Source: Cymodocea nodosa (taxonomy: Eukaryota > Streptophyta > Magnoliopsida > Alismatales > Cymodoceaceae). From it: 64,000 nt of DNA. This document shows positions 12,434-23,536 of the stretch, one piece after another. Location: NCBI GenBank assembly GCA_036874045.1, contig JAZBRI010000009.1:3720001-3784000 (forward strand), in the 5' to 3' direction. A program made the position numbers and the translations under genes. The notes beneath the pieces were generated by a model. It was not told where the DNA came from. It was given only the letters and a program-made list of their open reading frames with translations, and ran no database searches. Every line of letters starts with the position of its first letter. The stretch's first letter is position 1.

Positions 12434-12707
12434 TAAAACTTGTTTGGGTTTTCCCAACACTACACTAGAAAAACTTGGATTTGTTACTTATGTTTTACTT
12501 AATTAATTTATCTTTATGCCTATTCTTTCTTTTAGAAGTAAACAAACAACCTTTAATACAATTTAGATATTAATTCCAATTTGTACTTTAACAGCAAGTG
12601 CACAGTGTCTATTGTATTAGTGTGCAAGTACAGGTCGATCCCACAGGGAATTGCTGACGAATTTGAGAACTGTTCGTTTGTTAACAATCAAATTTATATA
12701 TTCAATA

Positions 12708-12808
12708 AGCTCTCTGTTGACTTATGGTTAACTCAACGGACTAAGTTCGTTGAGTTATGGCTAACTCAACGGACTAACCTCGTGGACTTAAGTTAACTCC
12801 ACGAGCCT
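12708..12808. repeat. TAACTCAACG cassette in the LTR
   Basis: GTTGACTTATGGTTAACTCA, then a TTCGTTGAGTTATGGCTAAC unit and a GTGGACTTAAGTTAACTCCA unit. The same array is present in the solo LTR at 17045-17140. Confidence 0.7.
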
Positions 12809-13877
12809 GACTTTTCTTTTTTAATACTGCTATTTACAAAGGAATTCGACCAACCATTGGGCGATTCCATAGATTGTAAATAACATCAATTAAGCTCTTT
12901 AATGTTAGTTAACATTGGATTTATCATTAAGCAATACTAACATTCAGATAATTCAAATAGTAACCATTAAAATCTTTAAGTTTTTTGAATGAACCAATTT
13001 CAGTAAATTGTAAATATAAAATAAACATAAAACAATCCCAACACTGACAAAGATAACATTAATCATGATACAACACTCAAATACAACATACAAACATAGA
13101 TAAATTATTTTTGGTATTTTTGTTTTAATATGAACATGGAAATGGGCGACAGTTGAAATGTAAAGTAATCTCACTTGACAGTAAATACTTTCGACACTAC
13201 TTGCAATGCGATTACACCACTGAAAGTTAAACCACTTACAATCCTGTCTCCTCTCCCTATAGAATCGCAAGTCCAGAATTGCAAGATGATCTCCTCTTCA
13301 GCATACAGGCATCAATCCGAAGCCAAGGCTAAAAGTTTTACGATCTCCTGAAATATGAGTTGGCACTTGGTGAAAAAGGCTTCCCTTCCTGCGACGCGAT
13401 CACTCCTCACAGTGGTTGTCAAGTACTGTGTTTGGCTCGAAATCGACCCGACATCAGACAAGTATCCTCACAGACCTCCGATGGTTGGTGATTATGGTGT
13501 GGTAATGGTGATAATGATGATTGGTGTGGTACTTCAGAGAATTGCAACGCCAATCCTCCTCTACACACACTGTCCGCCCATCGATCACACACCTCTTCTT
13601 TTTTTCTTCTTTTGTTTTATATTTCTTCAGTGGTAACTGCTTCTGCTTGAATGGTCGGTTGGATTTCCTTCATTCATATCAACGACGATGCTTTCTTCTC
13701 CCTACGCGATTGAATTCCTACATGATACGTGCAAATGTGGTTTTTTCTCTTCCAACTATCTGTTCCTACAATCGCTATAGTGGCATATTAGAAAATATAT
13801 AGTCCGTGGAGTTACAGATAACTCAACGGACTTTCTTCGTTGATTTAACTATAAAACACATGCATAAATTTAACTAT

Positions 13878-13995
13878 TCGATGCTCAGGTGCATTTCGGA
13901 TACTTATAAACTTAACTATCCGATGCTCAGATGCATTTCGGATACTTATAAACTTAACTATCCGATGCTCAGGTGCATTTTGGATAGTTATAAAT
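13878..13995. repeat. Three tandem ~42-bp units in U3
   Basis: Core ACTATCCGATGCTCAG, then TGCATTTCGGATACTTATAA. Each unit is partly self-complementary (TATCCGATGC against GCATTTCGGATA). Related single units occur at about 14095-14135, 14228-14270 and 16660-16740. The solo LTR has a copia-like segment in place of this array. Confidence 0.75.
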
Positions 13996-14037
13996 AACTC
14001 ACCGATATATAACTTAAGTAAATCTACCAGATCTCAA

Positions 14038-14317
14038 CACGTGTCAGTAGTAGTTTAATCATAAAATAACATTTCGAAGAGTTACAGGTATAACTATCCA
14101 ATGCTCATATGCATTTCGGATAGTTACAGCTAACTCATCGAAAATCCACTTAAGTCAATTTCCTAGAACACGACACGTGTCCTTAGCTAATTTATAAATA
14201 AAAAGAGATTTTGGAGAGTTACATGAATAACTATCCGATGCCCAGCTGCAATTTCGGATAGTTATAGATAACTCACCGAAAGTTCACTTAAATCATTCAT
14301 TATGGTTTCGACACGTG
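14038..14317. promoter_or_regulatory. Three CACGTG G-boxes in the LTR U3
   Basis: CACGTG cores at 14038-14043, 14174-14179 and 14312-14317, each within ACACGTGT. They lie about 330-610 bp from the LTR start in the U3 region. One is kept in the solo LTR (18324-18329) and one occurs in the copia LTR (58449-58454). G-boxes bind bZIP and bHLH factors, so hormone- or light-responsive element transcription is possible (inference). Confidence 0.5.
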
Positions 14318-14809
14318 TACTTCAGGAAATAATAAAATATTCTCTCAAAATATAACTGTTCAGCAATTTAAACATAACTATCCAATACATATTCGATCTG
14401 TTAAACATAACTGTCCGAAATATCAAAAAATTCGGATACTTAAGAATTTCATAGCCTGCAACTTACCGACAGTTCATAAATGTACTAAATTAACATTAAT
14501 TCCCCAAAATTAAGCAGATTCTTCAATTAAAGCATATAACAGTGCAATTATAACATAATGGCTTAATTCTTATATGATAAGCTAAATATTATGTAATTAA
14601 TCATCATTTAAACGTTAATAATATGCACTTTTTCATTCTAAACAGTTTCACACAAGACATTGAATTAACAAGTTATGTTTTGTTATTTTGTTATATATTC
14701 TACTTTTATTTGTGAATGAAAGTTTTTCAGAATCAAAAATCGGAAGATACTAAAGGAGATACAAAAGAACAACGTATGTAATTGATTACTTATCCTGAAT
14801 TTATATTTA

Positions 14810-14880
14810 AACTCAGTTTGTGGAGTTATTCATTAACTCAACGAATTAAGTTTGTTGAGTTAAGTGCTAAGTCAACGAAA
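14810..14880. repeat. Cassette present in B but absent from A
   Basis: TTGTGGAGTTATTCATTAAC, then an AACGAATTAAGTTTGTTGAG unit. At the homologous site in A (around 1200-1250) the flanking sequence is kept but the cassette is missing. Confidence 0.65.
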
Positions 14881-16296
14881 CAATATTCCTGCCTGCTAAC
14901 ATTTATTGAATTTATTGTAAAATCTTTTACATTGAGGACAATGCAAAATGTAGGTATGGGGGGGAGGTAATTAGATTAACAGCCATGTAATTTTGTTAAT
15001 TAGAGGAATTTGAATGGTACTACAAAAGTTCTATGAAAATTGAAAATTTTTTATGAATTTGCTGTAACTATTCGATAATTGAAACTATCAAATTTTTAAG
15101 AACTATAACTACTTGAATGTTATATTTAAAATCTTATATAAGATGCTACAAAATTTTACTATTCATACAAATCTAGATATAGTATCTTATGTTTTTGCTG
15201 AATTTTATGAGTTTAACAGTTTCACGATTTTAAAAAGAAGTCAGAATGCTTAACTGAAATTCAGTAAATTATCTAAAATCCTAAAAGAGCTAAAATGTTG
15301 ATTTTTGGATTAAATGAAATACATATGATCAAGGATACATTTAATTTGATTGATTAAACTTGTAGAATGATTTATGTGTAGATTTTATTAAACTATAGAA
15401 AAAGTATGAGCTTATTGATATGGATTCATGTTTTCAGTAAATAATAGAAGTAGGACTATACGAGATTTGTGTTTTATTGCATCTATTAATGAAATATGTA
15501 TATATATATATACGGTGTTGAAAAGAAAAAAAAAAGAGAAAAAAAAAAGAGAAAAGAAAAAAAAAAAAAAAAAAACTTTGAGAGTTTATTGACTTATTTG
15601 ATCATGAGCCTTTTGTACTTGAGTAGATAGGTATGTAAAGATTGTTGACCTGAAAAAGGACTCTTTAAATTTGGCAACCTAAGATCCTGATCAGATCTAG
15701 GATTGTTGACTGAAAGCTCAATACATGGGTACACTAGAAAGCTCTTGTATGATTCAAGCTTTTCAAATTAACTTTTAAAGTACAAATATGCATATACTAT
15801 TCTAAAAAGATAAAAGTGTTTTGTGAAATACAGATATCTTTTGAATCGAGTATATTTTCTATTATCTAAGATTGTTGAAGTATGAATCTAGAATAGACTT
15901 TTGAAGTAGTTTATTTTAGATACAATTCATTCTTCTACTTGTTTTAATTATATTGAATTGGATTGTATTTTGATTCGTATGTAGTTGAAATTTATTCTGA
16001 AAATCATATTGGAAAATTCAAGATAACAGATGTTTGAAAAGAAGAAAAAAAAATGATAATATAATTAACACCTATATGATGTTAATATATTTTGTATGTA
16101 ATTTACATATGTTTTAAATATATTTGCAAGTTGAAGAGGAGAAACAATGTTAAAACAGGTTACTGAAAAATATAGAATATCTATATGGTAATCTAATTTA
16201 TGTATTCTAATGAAGAACAAAATGAATAATTAATTCTAGCAACTTTAGAAAGACCAACAAGTTAGATCTTAGTTTGTTAAGGGACTAGCAAAATTT

Positions 16297-16310
16297 AAGT
16301 ATGGGGGAAG
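16297..16310 (+). promoter_or_regulatory. Polypurine tract of element B
   Basis: AAGTATGGGGGAAG directly followed by the LTR start TGTTTAGAAT at 16311. It would prime plus-strand DNA synthesis. Confidence 0.85.
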
Positions 16311-16776
16311 TGTTTAGAATGAAAAAGTGCATAATATTAAGGGTTAAATGATAGTTAATTGCATAATATTTAACTTATCATATGAGAATTAAACCATTAT
16401 GTCATAATTGCACTGTTATATGCTTTAATGAAAGAATTTGCATAATTTCAGGAAATTAACGTTAATTAAGTACATTTTTGAACTGTCGACAAGTTGTAGG
16501 TTTTTAATTCCTAAGTATCTGAATTTTCTGTTATTTCGAAAAGTTATATTGCATGTATCGGACAGTTTTGTTTTAAATGCTTAAAGAATATTTTATTATT
16601 TCCTAGAGTACACGTATTGTAACCATAATGCATGACTTAAGTGAATGTTCGGTAAGTTATTTGCTAACTATCTGAAATGCATCTGAGCATCGAATAGTTA
16701 AGGTTTGTAAGTATCCGAAATAGTAATTGCTAAAGAATATTCAGATACACAGTAACAACTCGTTGAGTTAGTGAGT
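16311..16776 (+). repeat. 3' LTR of element B, first part
   Basis: Begins TGTTTAGAATGAAAAAGTGC and matches the reverse complement of the start of A's LTR. Interrupted at 16776 by the solo LTR; the sequence resumes at 18621. Confidence 0.85.
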
Positions 16777-18615
16777 TGTTTAGGTTTTCCCAATACTACA
16801 CTAGAAAAACTTAGATTTGTTACTTCTATTTTTACTTAGTTAATTTATCTTTATGCCTATTCTTTCTTTTAGAAGTAAACAAACAACCTTTAATACAATT
16901 TAGATATTAATTCCAATTTGTACTTTAACTACAAGTGCACAGTGTCTATTGTATCAGTGTGCAAGTACAGGTCGATCCCATAGGGAATTGCTAACGAATT
17001 TAAGAAATGTTTGATTGTGAACAATTCAAATTTATATTCAATAAGCACTCCGTTAAGTTATAGTTAACTCAACGGACTAAGTTCGTTGAGTTATGGCTAA
17101 CTCAACGGACTATCCTCGTGGACTTAAGTTAATTCCACGAGTCTGTCTCTTCTTTATAATACTGCTATTTACAAAGGAATTGGGTGATTCCACAGATTGT
17201 AAATAACATCAATTAAGCTTTTTAATGCTAGTTAACATTGGATTTATCATTAAGCAATGCTAACATTCAGATGATTCAAATAGTAACCATTAAAATCTTT
17301 AAGTTTTTTTGTACGAACCAATTTCCGTAAACTGTAAAATTAAAACTAACATAAAATAATCATAAAACTGATACAGACAACATTAATCACGATACAACAC
17401 AAACAATACAACACTCAAATACAACATACAAACAAAGATAAATTGTTTTTGTATTTTTGATTATGATGTAATGGGCGAAAGGTGAAATGTAAAGTAATCT
17501 CACTTGATAGTAAATACTTCCGACACTACTTGCAACGCGATTACACCACTGAAAATTAAACCTCTTACAATTCTATCTCCTCTCCCTATAGAATCGCGAG
17601 TCCAGAATTGCAAGATGATCTCCTCTTCAGCATACAGGCATCAACCCGAAGCCAAGGCTAAAAGCTTTACGATCTCCTGAAATATGAGTCGACGCTTGGT
17701 GAAAATGTCTTCCCTTCCCGCGACACGATCACTCCTCATAGTGGTTGTCAAGCACTGTGTTTGGCTCGGAATCAACCCGACATCAGGCAAGTATCCTCAC
17801 AGACCTCCGATGATTGGTGATTATGGTGGTGATACGATGGTTGGTGTGATACTTCGAAGAATCGTTGATACTGTCCACAGAAAGCTCGGTGCTCCTCTAT
17901 ATACACTAGCCGTCCATCGATCACACCTCTTCTTTTTTTCTTCTTTTCTTTTATATTTCTTCAGTAGTAACTGCTTCTGCTTGAATGGTCGGTTGGATTT
18001 CCTTCCTTTAGATCAACGACAATGATTTCTTTCTCTCTGCGCGATTGAATTCCTGTGTGATACGTGCAAACGTGGTTTTTCCTTCCAACTATCTGTTCCT
18101 GCAACCGCTACAATGGCATTTTAGAAAATATATAGTCTGTGGAGTTACAGATAACTCAACGGACTTTCTTCGTTGATTTAACTATAAAACACATGCAAAA
18201 AATAACAACTTAAGTTTATAACGCTAACCTAACACGTTACCTTAATGTTCAATATAGCAACTCAACGCGTACAGTTATGCTAACTTAACGAGTTATAACT
18301 TAAGTAAATCTACCAGATCTCGACACGTGTTAACAGCAGTTTAATCATAAAATAACATTTCGGAGAGTTACAAGTATAACTATCCGATGCTTAGATGCAT
18401 TTTTGGATACTTAAGAAATTCACAGCCTACAACTTACTGACAATTCATAAATGTACTAAATTAACATTAATTCACCAAAATTAAGCAGATTCTTCAATTA
18501 AAGCATATAATAGTGCAATTATAACATAATGGCTTAATTCTCATATGATAAGCTAAATATTATGCAATTAACCATCATTTAACCGTTAATAATATGCACT
18601 TTTTCATTCTAAACA
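16777..18615 (-). mobile_element. Solo LTR of the same gypsy family with TGAGT target duplication
   Basis: 1839 bp, TG...CA ends, direct-repeat homologue of 12441-14644. Flanked by TGAGT at 16772-16776 and TGAGT at 18616-18620, a perfect 5-bp target duplication. This is what remains after recombination between the two LTRs of an inserted element. It differs from A's LTR mainly at 18206-18295, where it carries a copia-like segment instead of the 42-bp tandem units. Confidence 0.95.
18206..18295. repeat. LTR segment shared with the copia LTRs
   Basis: About 90 bp matching 22087-22175 and 58631-58720 at roughly 90% identity by eye (shared runs TTTATAACGCTAACCTAAC and TGTTCAATATAGCAACTCAA). Element B's LTR has a more diverged reverse-complement version at about 18690-18790. 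Confidence 0.75.
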
Positions 18616-18620
18616 TGAGT

Positions 18621-19816
18621 AAAAACTGTAAGTTGTATATCTGAACTCATTAAGTTAGAATTATGCACATGTTGAATTTAAATGCTTTAATATATCACGT
18701 GAGTTGCACATGTTTAACTCATTAAGTTAGCATAACTATACGCATTAAGTTACATGAATACACACTAAGGTAACGCGTTATGTTAACAATTTATTTCTTT
18801 ATTACACGTGTTTTATAGTTAAATCAACGAAGTAAGTCCGTTGAGTTATCTGTAACTCCACAGACCATTTATTTTCTAATATGCCACTACTGCAATTACA
18901 AAAACATGACATTCGAAGGAAAACCACGATTGCACGTATCACGTAGGAATTCACTCGTGGAAGGAAGAAGAAATCACCATCATTGATATGAATGAAGGAA
19001 ACCCAACCAATCATTTAAGTAAGAGCAGTTACTACTGTAAGAAATATAAAAGACGAAGAAAAAGTGTGTGTGCAGAGGTGGAGAACCGTGCTAACTGCAA
19101 GAAGCGTCAGAAGTTCCCTAAAGCTCCACACCACCACCATAATCACCAACCATCGAATGTCTGTAAGGATACTTTCCTGATGTCGAGTCGATTCCAAGCC
19201 AAACATGGTGCCTAACAACCACTGTGAGGAGTGATCGCGTCGTAGGAAGGGAAACCATTTTCACCAAGCACTGACTCATATCTTAGGAGATTATAAAGCT
19301 TCTAACTTTGGTTTCGGGTTGATGCTAGTATGCTGAAGAGGAGATCATCTTACAATTTTGGACTCGCGATTCTATAAGGAGAGGAGGCAAGATTGTAAGT
19401 GATTAAGTTTTTAGTGGTGTAATCGCGTCGTATGTAGTGACGGAAGTTTTTACTATCAATAGAGATTTTTACGTTTCACCTTTCGCTCATCTTCAAGAAC
19501 ATATCAAAACAAAAATACCAAAAACAACAAATTATCTATGTTTATATTTAGTATTAAAGTGTTGTATTGTTTGTTTTGTATCGTGATTAATGTTATCATT
19601 GTCAGTATCGTGAATGTTTTATATTTGTTTGATTCAGAAAATAGAAAATAGTTTTACAGTTTACTGAAATTGATTCGTTCCAGATACTTAAAGATTTTAA
19701 TAGTTACTGTTTGAAATATCTGAATGTTAGTATTGTTTTAATGGTAATAATGACAAATCTAATAATGTTAGTATTAAAGGTATGAATGTTAGTTTTACTG
19801 TTTGCTTAACGAGCAA
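18621..19816 (+). repeat. 3' LTR of element B, second part (truncated)
   Basis: Reverse-complement homologue of about 12880-13870, resuming after the solo LTR. The final ~450 bp of the LTR are missing where it meets the copia fragment; the exact junction is uncertain (19780-19830). Confidence 0.8.
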
Positions 19817-20891
19817 CGTCTTCTAACTCTTGTTCTTCTTCTGAATGTGAAGATTTTGATGATAATTCCTTAGATTCAGACTCTTTTGACGTGTCATCCT
19901 AAGTGACCTTCAAAGCATTTTTCTTGTAAAACTTTTTTTGAGTTTTCTGAGACGTCTTCTTCTGATTTGTCCTATTTCGCTTTTCATTTTTCCTTATAGG
20001 ACAATCTGGAGAAAGATGTCTAGGTTTCTTGCAGTTGTAACATACATACTTTCTAGATGAAAAATTCTTTTCATTTAGTGACTTTAACATTGAGGGTTTG
20101 ACATTTTTGTTCCTTTGCTGTTTCCTAGCTTTCCATGCTTTTTTGAATTTCCTAGTCAGCAAAATCGAATCCTCGTCAGAATCAATAGATATTTTAGAAT
20201 CTGAATTAATTTTGAAGGCTATTTCTTTCTTTATTTTTAGTTTGTTGTGACTCAGTAAATCAATTAATTGAACTTCATAAGTAGTTAAATTTCCTATAAG
20301 TTCATTTATAGCATAAACATTTAAGTCTCGTGATTCCTCAATTGATGTTACTTTCTAAGACCATTTAGAACTTAGGGATCTAAGAATTTTTCTCACCAAA
20401 TCCTTCTGTTCAAAATTCTTTCCTAAGCATTTTAAAGAGTTTATTATATCTAGGAATCTAGAAAACATCTCAGAAATACTTTCGTCTTCATGCATCTTAA
20501 AGAGTTCATACTTATGAATTAACATGTTAATCTTAGTCTCTTTAACTTAAGAAGTACCTTCATATGAAACTTCTAATGCATGCCACACCTTATAAGTAGA
20601 TTTATATGTCGACACTTTACTGAACTGTTCATAACTTAATGCACAAAATAAGATATTTAAGCCTTTAACATTCAGAGTTTCATTTTCTTTTTCAGTAATT
20701 GTCCAAGTATTATAAGGAGTAGTTAAAGGAGTATATGATTTAGAGATCATGAACCACAACTTGTGATCTATACTTTGAAGAAAGATTGTCATCCTATATT
20801 TCCAATATTCAAAATGTATTCCATCAAATAAAGGAGGACGGTTAAGATTTTGGTCTTCATACAAAGAAAAATTATCATTTCCAATAGTCAT
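19817..20891 (-). pseudogene. Copia gag
   Basis: One frame from ATG 20891 (MTIGNDNFSLYEDQNLNRPP) with in-frame stops near 20547, 20355 and 19900 and no frameshift. The N-terminal part fits the copia gag (UBN2-type) domain (PPLFDGIHFEYWKYRMTIFL; YKVWHALEVSYEG). The CCHC knuckle is CYNCKKPRHLSPDC at about 20045-20005, followed by a basic stretch and an acidic serine-rich tail. The last stop replaces the tryptophan usual in this position (context KVT, stop, DD). Truncated at the 3' end. Confidence 0.85.
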
Positions 20892-21077
20892 CTTACCTTA
20901 GATTTTTTAACCTATTTGATTTTTAAACAATTTAAAACTTTAAAACAACTTGAGCCTAAAATAAAGAAAGTTAAACGTATGCTCAGATATTAATTTCTGT
21001 TTAAAAACAAGAAAGGTAGAATAAGCTCTAATATTAATTAAGTTGATATCAATTTTATGTCAAAGATTATCAACGTA

Positions 21078-21089
21078 GCTCTGATACCA
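21078..21089 (-). promoter_or_regulatory. Primer binding site, tRNA-iMet type
   Basis: TGGTATCAGAGC on the minus strand, two bases inside the LTR end (TCCTACA at 21092), as in most plant copia elements. Confidence 0.9.
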
Positions 21090-21091
21090 CT

Positions 21092-22234
21092 TGTAGGATC
21101 GAATGGCTACACAAGAGGGGGGTGAATTGTGTTTTTCAACATTTTCGATTATAATTGAAATTTTAAAAATAAAAACAAGTCAAGACACTGTTTTAATCAA
21201 ATCATTTTATTCAATGTTTCAATTACAATATACAATTCAATTCTCCTCTGAAATTGTAGATGCAATTATATAACGATACCATGTTTCATCTAATCAATTT
21301 CATAACTACAAACAGAGAAAACTAATTTGTAGAATTTAAAACATTTCTCCTTGTTTGAGATTTTTCTTCTTCTTCTTCTTCTTCTTCTTCTGCAATTCTT
21401 CAGTGACAAATATCTGACTTTCTCTGCTTCACCGAATTTGCTTTCTTCTAATACTTCAGATCTTTAGTGACATAAATCTGACTTTTTCTACTTCACTAAA
21501 TTTTCTTCCATCTGAGAGCTTTTCCTCGAAGAGGTGTTTTTGATCCCTGAAAATATATTTCTTCTGGTGTGCAAGGATAATTGATTAATGAGAATTCTAT
21601 ACCTTTTATACTGTATATTCACTTCATGCATATCCTCCACCTTTAATCACTATCAGTTTACCACTCTTCACGTCTTCTCTTTTTCCTTCATCGAAATACA
21701 CACATTCTGACCCATGTTTTTCTTTCAAATTTTCTTTAATCATCAATCCTGGATCTCTAAAAAATTTCTTGCAAAATAAACTTTCTCGTCCAAAATTCTT
21801 TATCAAATGTAATAAGAAGTCATTGTGTTAATGTTAACTAAATGAGTAAAACAAGTAAATTTATAACTTAACGTATCTAACTCAACGAGTTCATCATGTG
21901 CCAAATCACGTGATAAGTACTATAGCTAACTCAACGAACTAAGTCAGTGGTGTTATGCTAATTCAACGAACTAGCTTCGTGGTGTTACGCTAACTCAATA
22001 AACCAACTCTATTGTGTTACTGATAACTCAACGAAACAGAAATAAACAAATATTTTTATAATAAGAATTTTACCACATGCAATAATAACTTTAAGTTTAT
22101 AACGCTAACCTAACGTGTTGCCTTAGTGTTCAATATAGCAACTCAACACATGTAGTTATGTTAACTTAACGAGTTAAACATGTGCAACTCACATGATACA
22201 ATATAACATTCGTAAACTTTAATTTCACCGTGGG
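21092..22234 (-). repeat. Partial copia LTR
   Basis: Homologous to 57429-~58775. Homology stops after 22234. Contains many cassette units (21869-22045) and the segment shared with gypsy LTRs (22087-22175). An apparent ORF at 21624-21806 is also found in the other copy but is only LTR sequence. Confidence 0.85.
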
Positions 22235-22391
22235 AATCCGAGAGCAATTGCATTTGATCACTATTGAAGAAATAAACGAGGAAGAAGCGTGAAAGCAACC
22301 ACGTCAGAACACCTTCCACTCAATCAGATCATTGATTACTTTTTCAAGACTTTCTTGCATTCATTGATTACAAACCTCACATCAACGAAAT

Positions 22392-22725
22392 TTACATTAA
22401 GAAAATAGATTACGAAACACACGACTATTTACCTCCCAGTCATTAATATTAATTTCCCGCGTCAAGGCCTTACCGCGCTAAACAGTATTACATTGTTTAT
22501 GAATTTCTAAGAAACATCGACCCTTTTGATCACGCAGCTGAAAGCCTCTCGTCGATCGTTGCGGATCAATGGCTCCAACGTTGAATAATATATATATTGT
22601 AAATATCTGACGTCATGTATTTTTTGATATATAATACATGGTTGTGGATGATACATTGAGTTAATACTAGCTTGGACCCACCAACTTATCTCTCGTAGTC
22701 AACTTACATGTAAACATCACTACAT
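22392..22725 (+). repeat. Promoter duplication, copy 1
   Basis: Direct repeat of 23029-23407. Contains TGACGTCA at 22608-22615 and ends just before a TATATATAAAGG box (22731-22742). It lacks about 50 bp present in copy 2. Confidence 0.9.
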
Positions 22726-23028
22726 AAAAATATATATAAAGGAGGTGTTACACGAGAATCAACATATATTTCTTTGGTTCAATTAAAATTAAAATAAAAA
22801 AAATCTCTTTCATTCGGTTCAATCAAATCTTTAAAATAAATAAATAAAATATTTGAGAAATTGAATTCCAATCTTTTAAGTTGAAAATTTATTTTTCTAA
22901 CCTTTACATCTTATTGAAATTTAATTTCTCAAGGAATTTAAATTTTAAAATGCACAAACAACTCATTACTCAAAATTTGATGAAAAAAATTTTCAACTCT
23001 GTAAAATTCTAAGTGCACAAATCCTACC
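22726..23028. other. AT-rich spacer between promoter copies
   Basis: Holds a TATA-like run at 22731-22742 but no coding remnant that I can recognise. Confidence 0.5.
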
Positions 23029-23407
23029 TTACATTAAGAAAATAGATTACGAAACACACGACTATTTACCTCCCAGTCATTAATATTAATTTCCCGCGTC
23101 AAGGCCTTACGCTAAACAGTATTACATTGTTTATGAATTTCTAGGAAACATCGACCCTTTTGATCACGCAGGTGAAAGCCTCTCGTCGATCGTTGCGGAT
23201 CAGTGGCCCCAACGTTGAATAATATATATATTGTGAATATCTGACGTCATCTATTGACATGAACACCGTACTCGATCTCCATCATCGATAACGATTAATG
23301 ATTTTTTGATATATAATACATGGTTGTGGATGATACATTGAGTTAATACTAGCTTGGACCCACCAACTTATCTCTCGTAGTCAACTTAGATGTAAACATC
23401 ACTACAT
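23029..23407 (+). promoter_or_regulatory. Promoter duplication, copy 2, upstream of the subtilase
   Basis: Directly repeated copy of 22392-22725 with an extra segment (CTATTGACATGAACACCG and following). Holds a palindromic TGACGTCA bZIP site at 23242-23249. It ends about 50 bp before the TATA box of the subtilase. Confidence 0.75.
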
Positions 23408-23456
23408 GTTTGAGGAAATTACATGGTCTTTGAAATAATCACTTCGATCATCTTCG

Positions 23457-23470
23457 TGTATATATATATG
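23457..23470 (+). promoter_or_regulatory. TATA box of the subtilase gene
   Basis: TGTATATATATATG, about 70 bp upstream of the chosen ATG. It lies downstream of an earlier in-frame ATG at 23423, which argues against that ATG as the start. Confidence 0.6.
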
Positions 23471-23536
23471 TATGATCGCAGCTTCCTCTCCAACACCAAA
23501 AACAGAAATCGTTTTTCAGTGTACCATTCCAGATCG

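Larger units (their letters stand above)
1..14644 (-). mobile_element. Athila-like Ty3/gypsy retrotransposon A (3' LTR off left edge)
   Basis: Read on the minus strand, the order is LTR (14644-12441), tRNA-Asp primer site, zinc-knuckle gag, protease, RT, RNase H and integrase (12340-7670), ORFX (7092-5169), capsid-type gag ORF (4096-2909), F-box ORF (2740-1601), then a non-coding tail. The tail matches the reverse complement of 14645-16087 in element B, where the polypurine tract and LTR follow about 220 bp further on. The missing 3' LTR should therefore start about 220 bp left of base 1. The element with both LTRs would be about 17 kb. The RT and integrase motifs and the tRNA-Asp primer site are typical of the Athila/Tat branch. 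Coding frames carry many nonsense codons, so the copy is dead. Confidence 0.9.
12441..14644 (-). repeat. 5' LTR of element A (2204 bp)
   Basis: Starts TGTTTAGAATGAAAAAGTGC on the minus strand and ends AAACCCAAACA, so it has TG...CA ends. The boundaries are fixed by the solo copy at 16777-18615 and by the LTR start in element B at 16311. It contains cassette clusters at 12708-12808 and 13800-13855, three ~42-bp tandem units at 13878-13995 (ACTATCCGATGCTCAG core) and three ACACGTGT G-boxes. The five bases after it (GTTTC, 14645-14649) are the predicted target duplication. Confidence 0.9.
14645..16310 (+). mobile_element. Element B: 3' internal end of a second Athila-like copy
   Basis: Reverse-complement homologue of 1-1404 (3' tail of element A), on the plus strand. 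It includes the extra polypurine tract at about 14953-14970, an A/G-rich run at 15515-15575 and the conserved block (15590-15770 shares the anchor of 340-480). Element A's LTR abuts it at 14644/14645, so A inserted into B. The upstream part of B should reappear left of the window, beyond A's 3' LTR. Confidence 0.85.
19817..22234 (-). mobile_element. Ty1/copia fragment: truncated gag, primer site, partial LTR
   Basis: On the minus strand: part of a 5' LTR (22234-21092), a tRNA-iMet primer site, then gag (20891-19817). Pol and the 3' LTR are absent. The LTR belongs to the same family as 57429-59217, and lacks its first ~450 bp. A TTC microsatellite lies at 21363-21391. Confidence 0.9.

Noticed and set aside
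13878-13995. CRISPR-like array
   Set aside because: Three near-identical units without unique spacers in a plant LTR; these are simple tandem repeats.
23423-23536. In-frame ATG 38 codons upstream of the chosen subtilase start
   Set aside because: It lies before the TATA box (23457-23470) and the added residues would hide the signal peptide.
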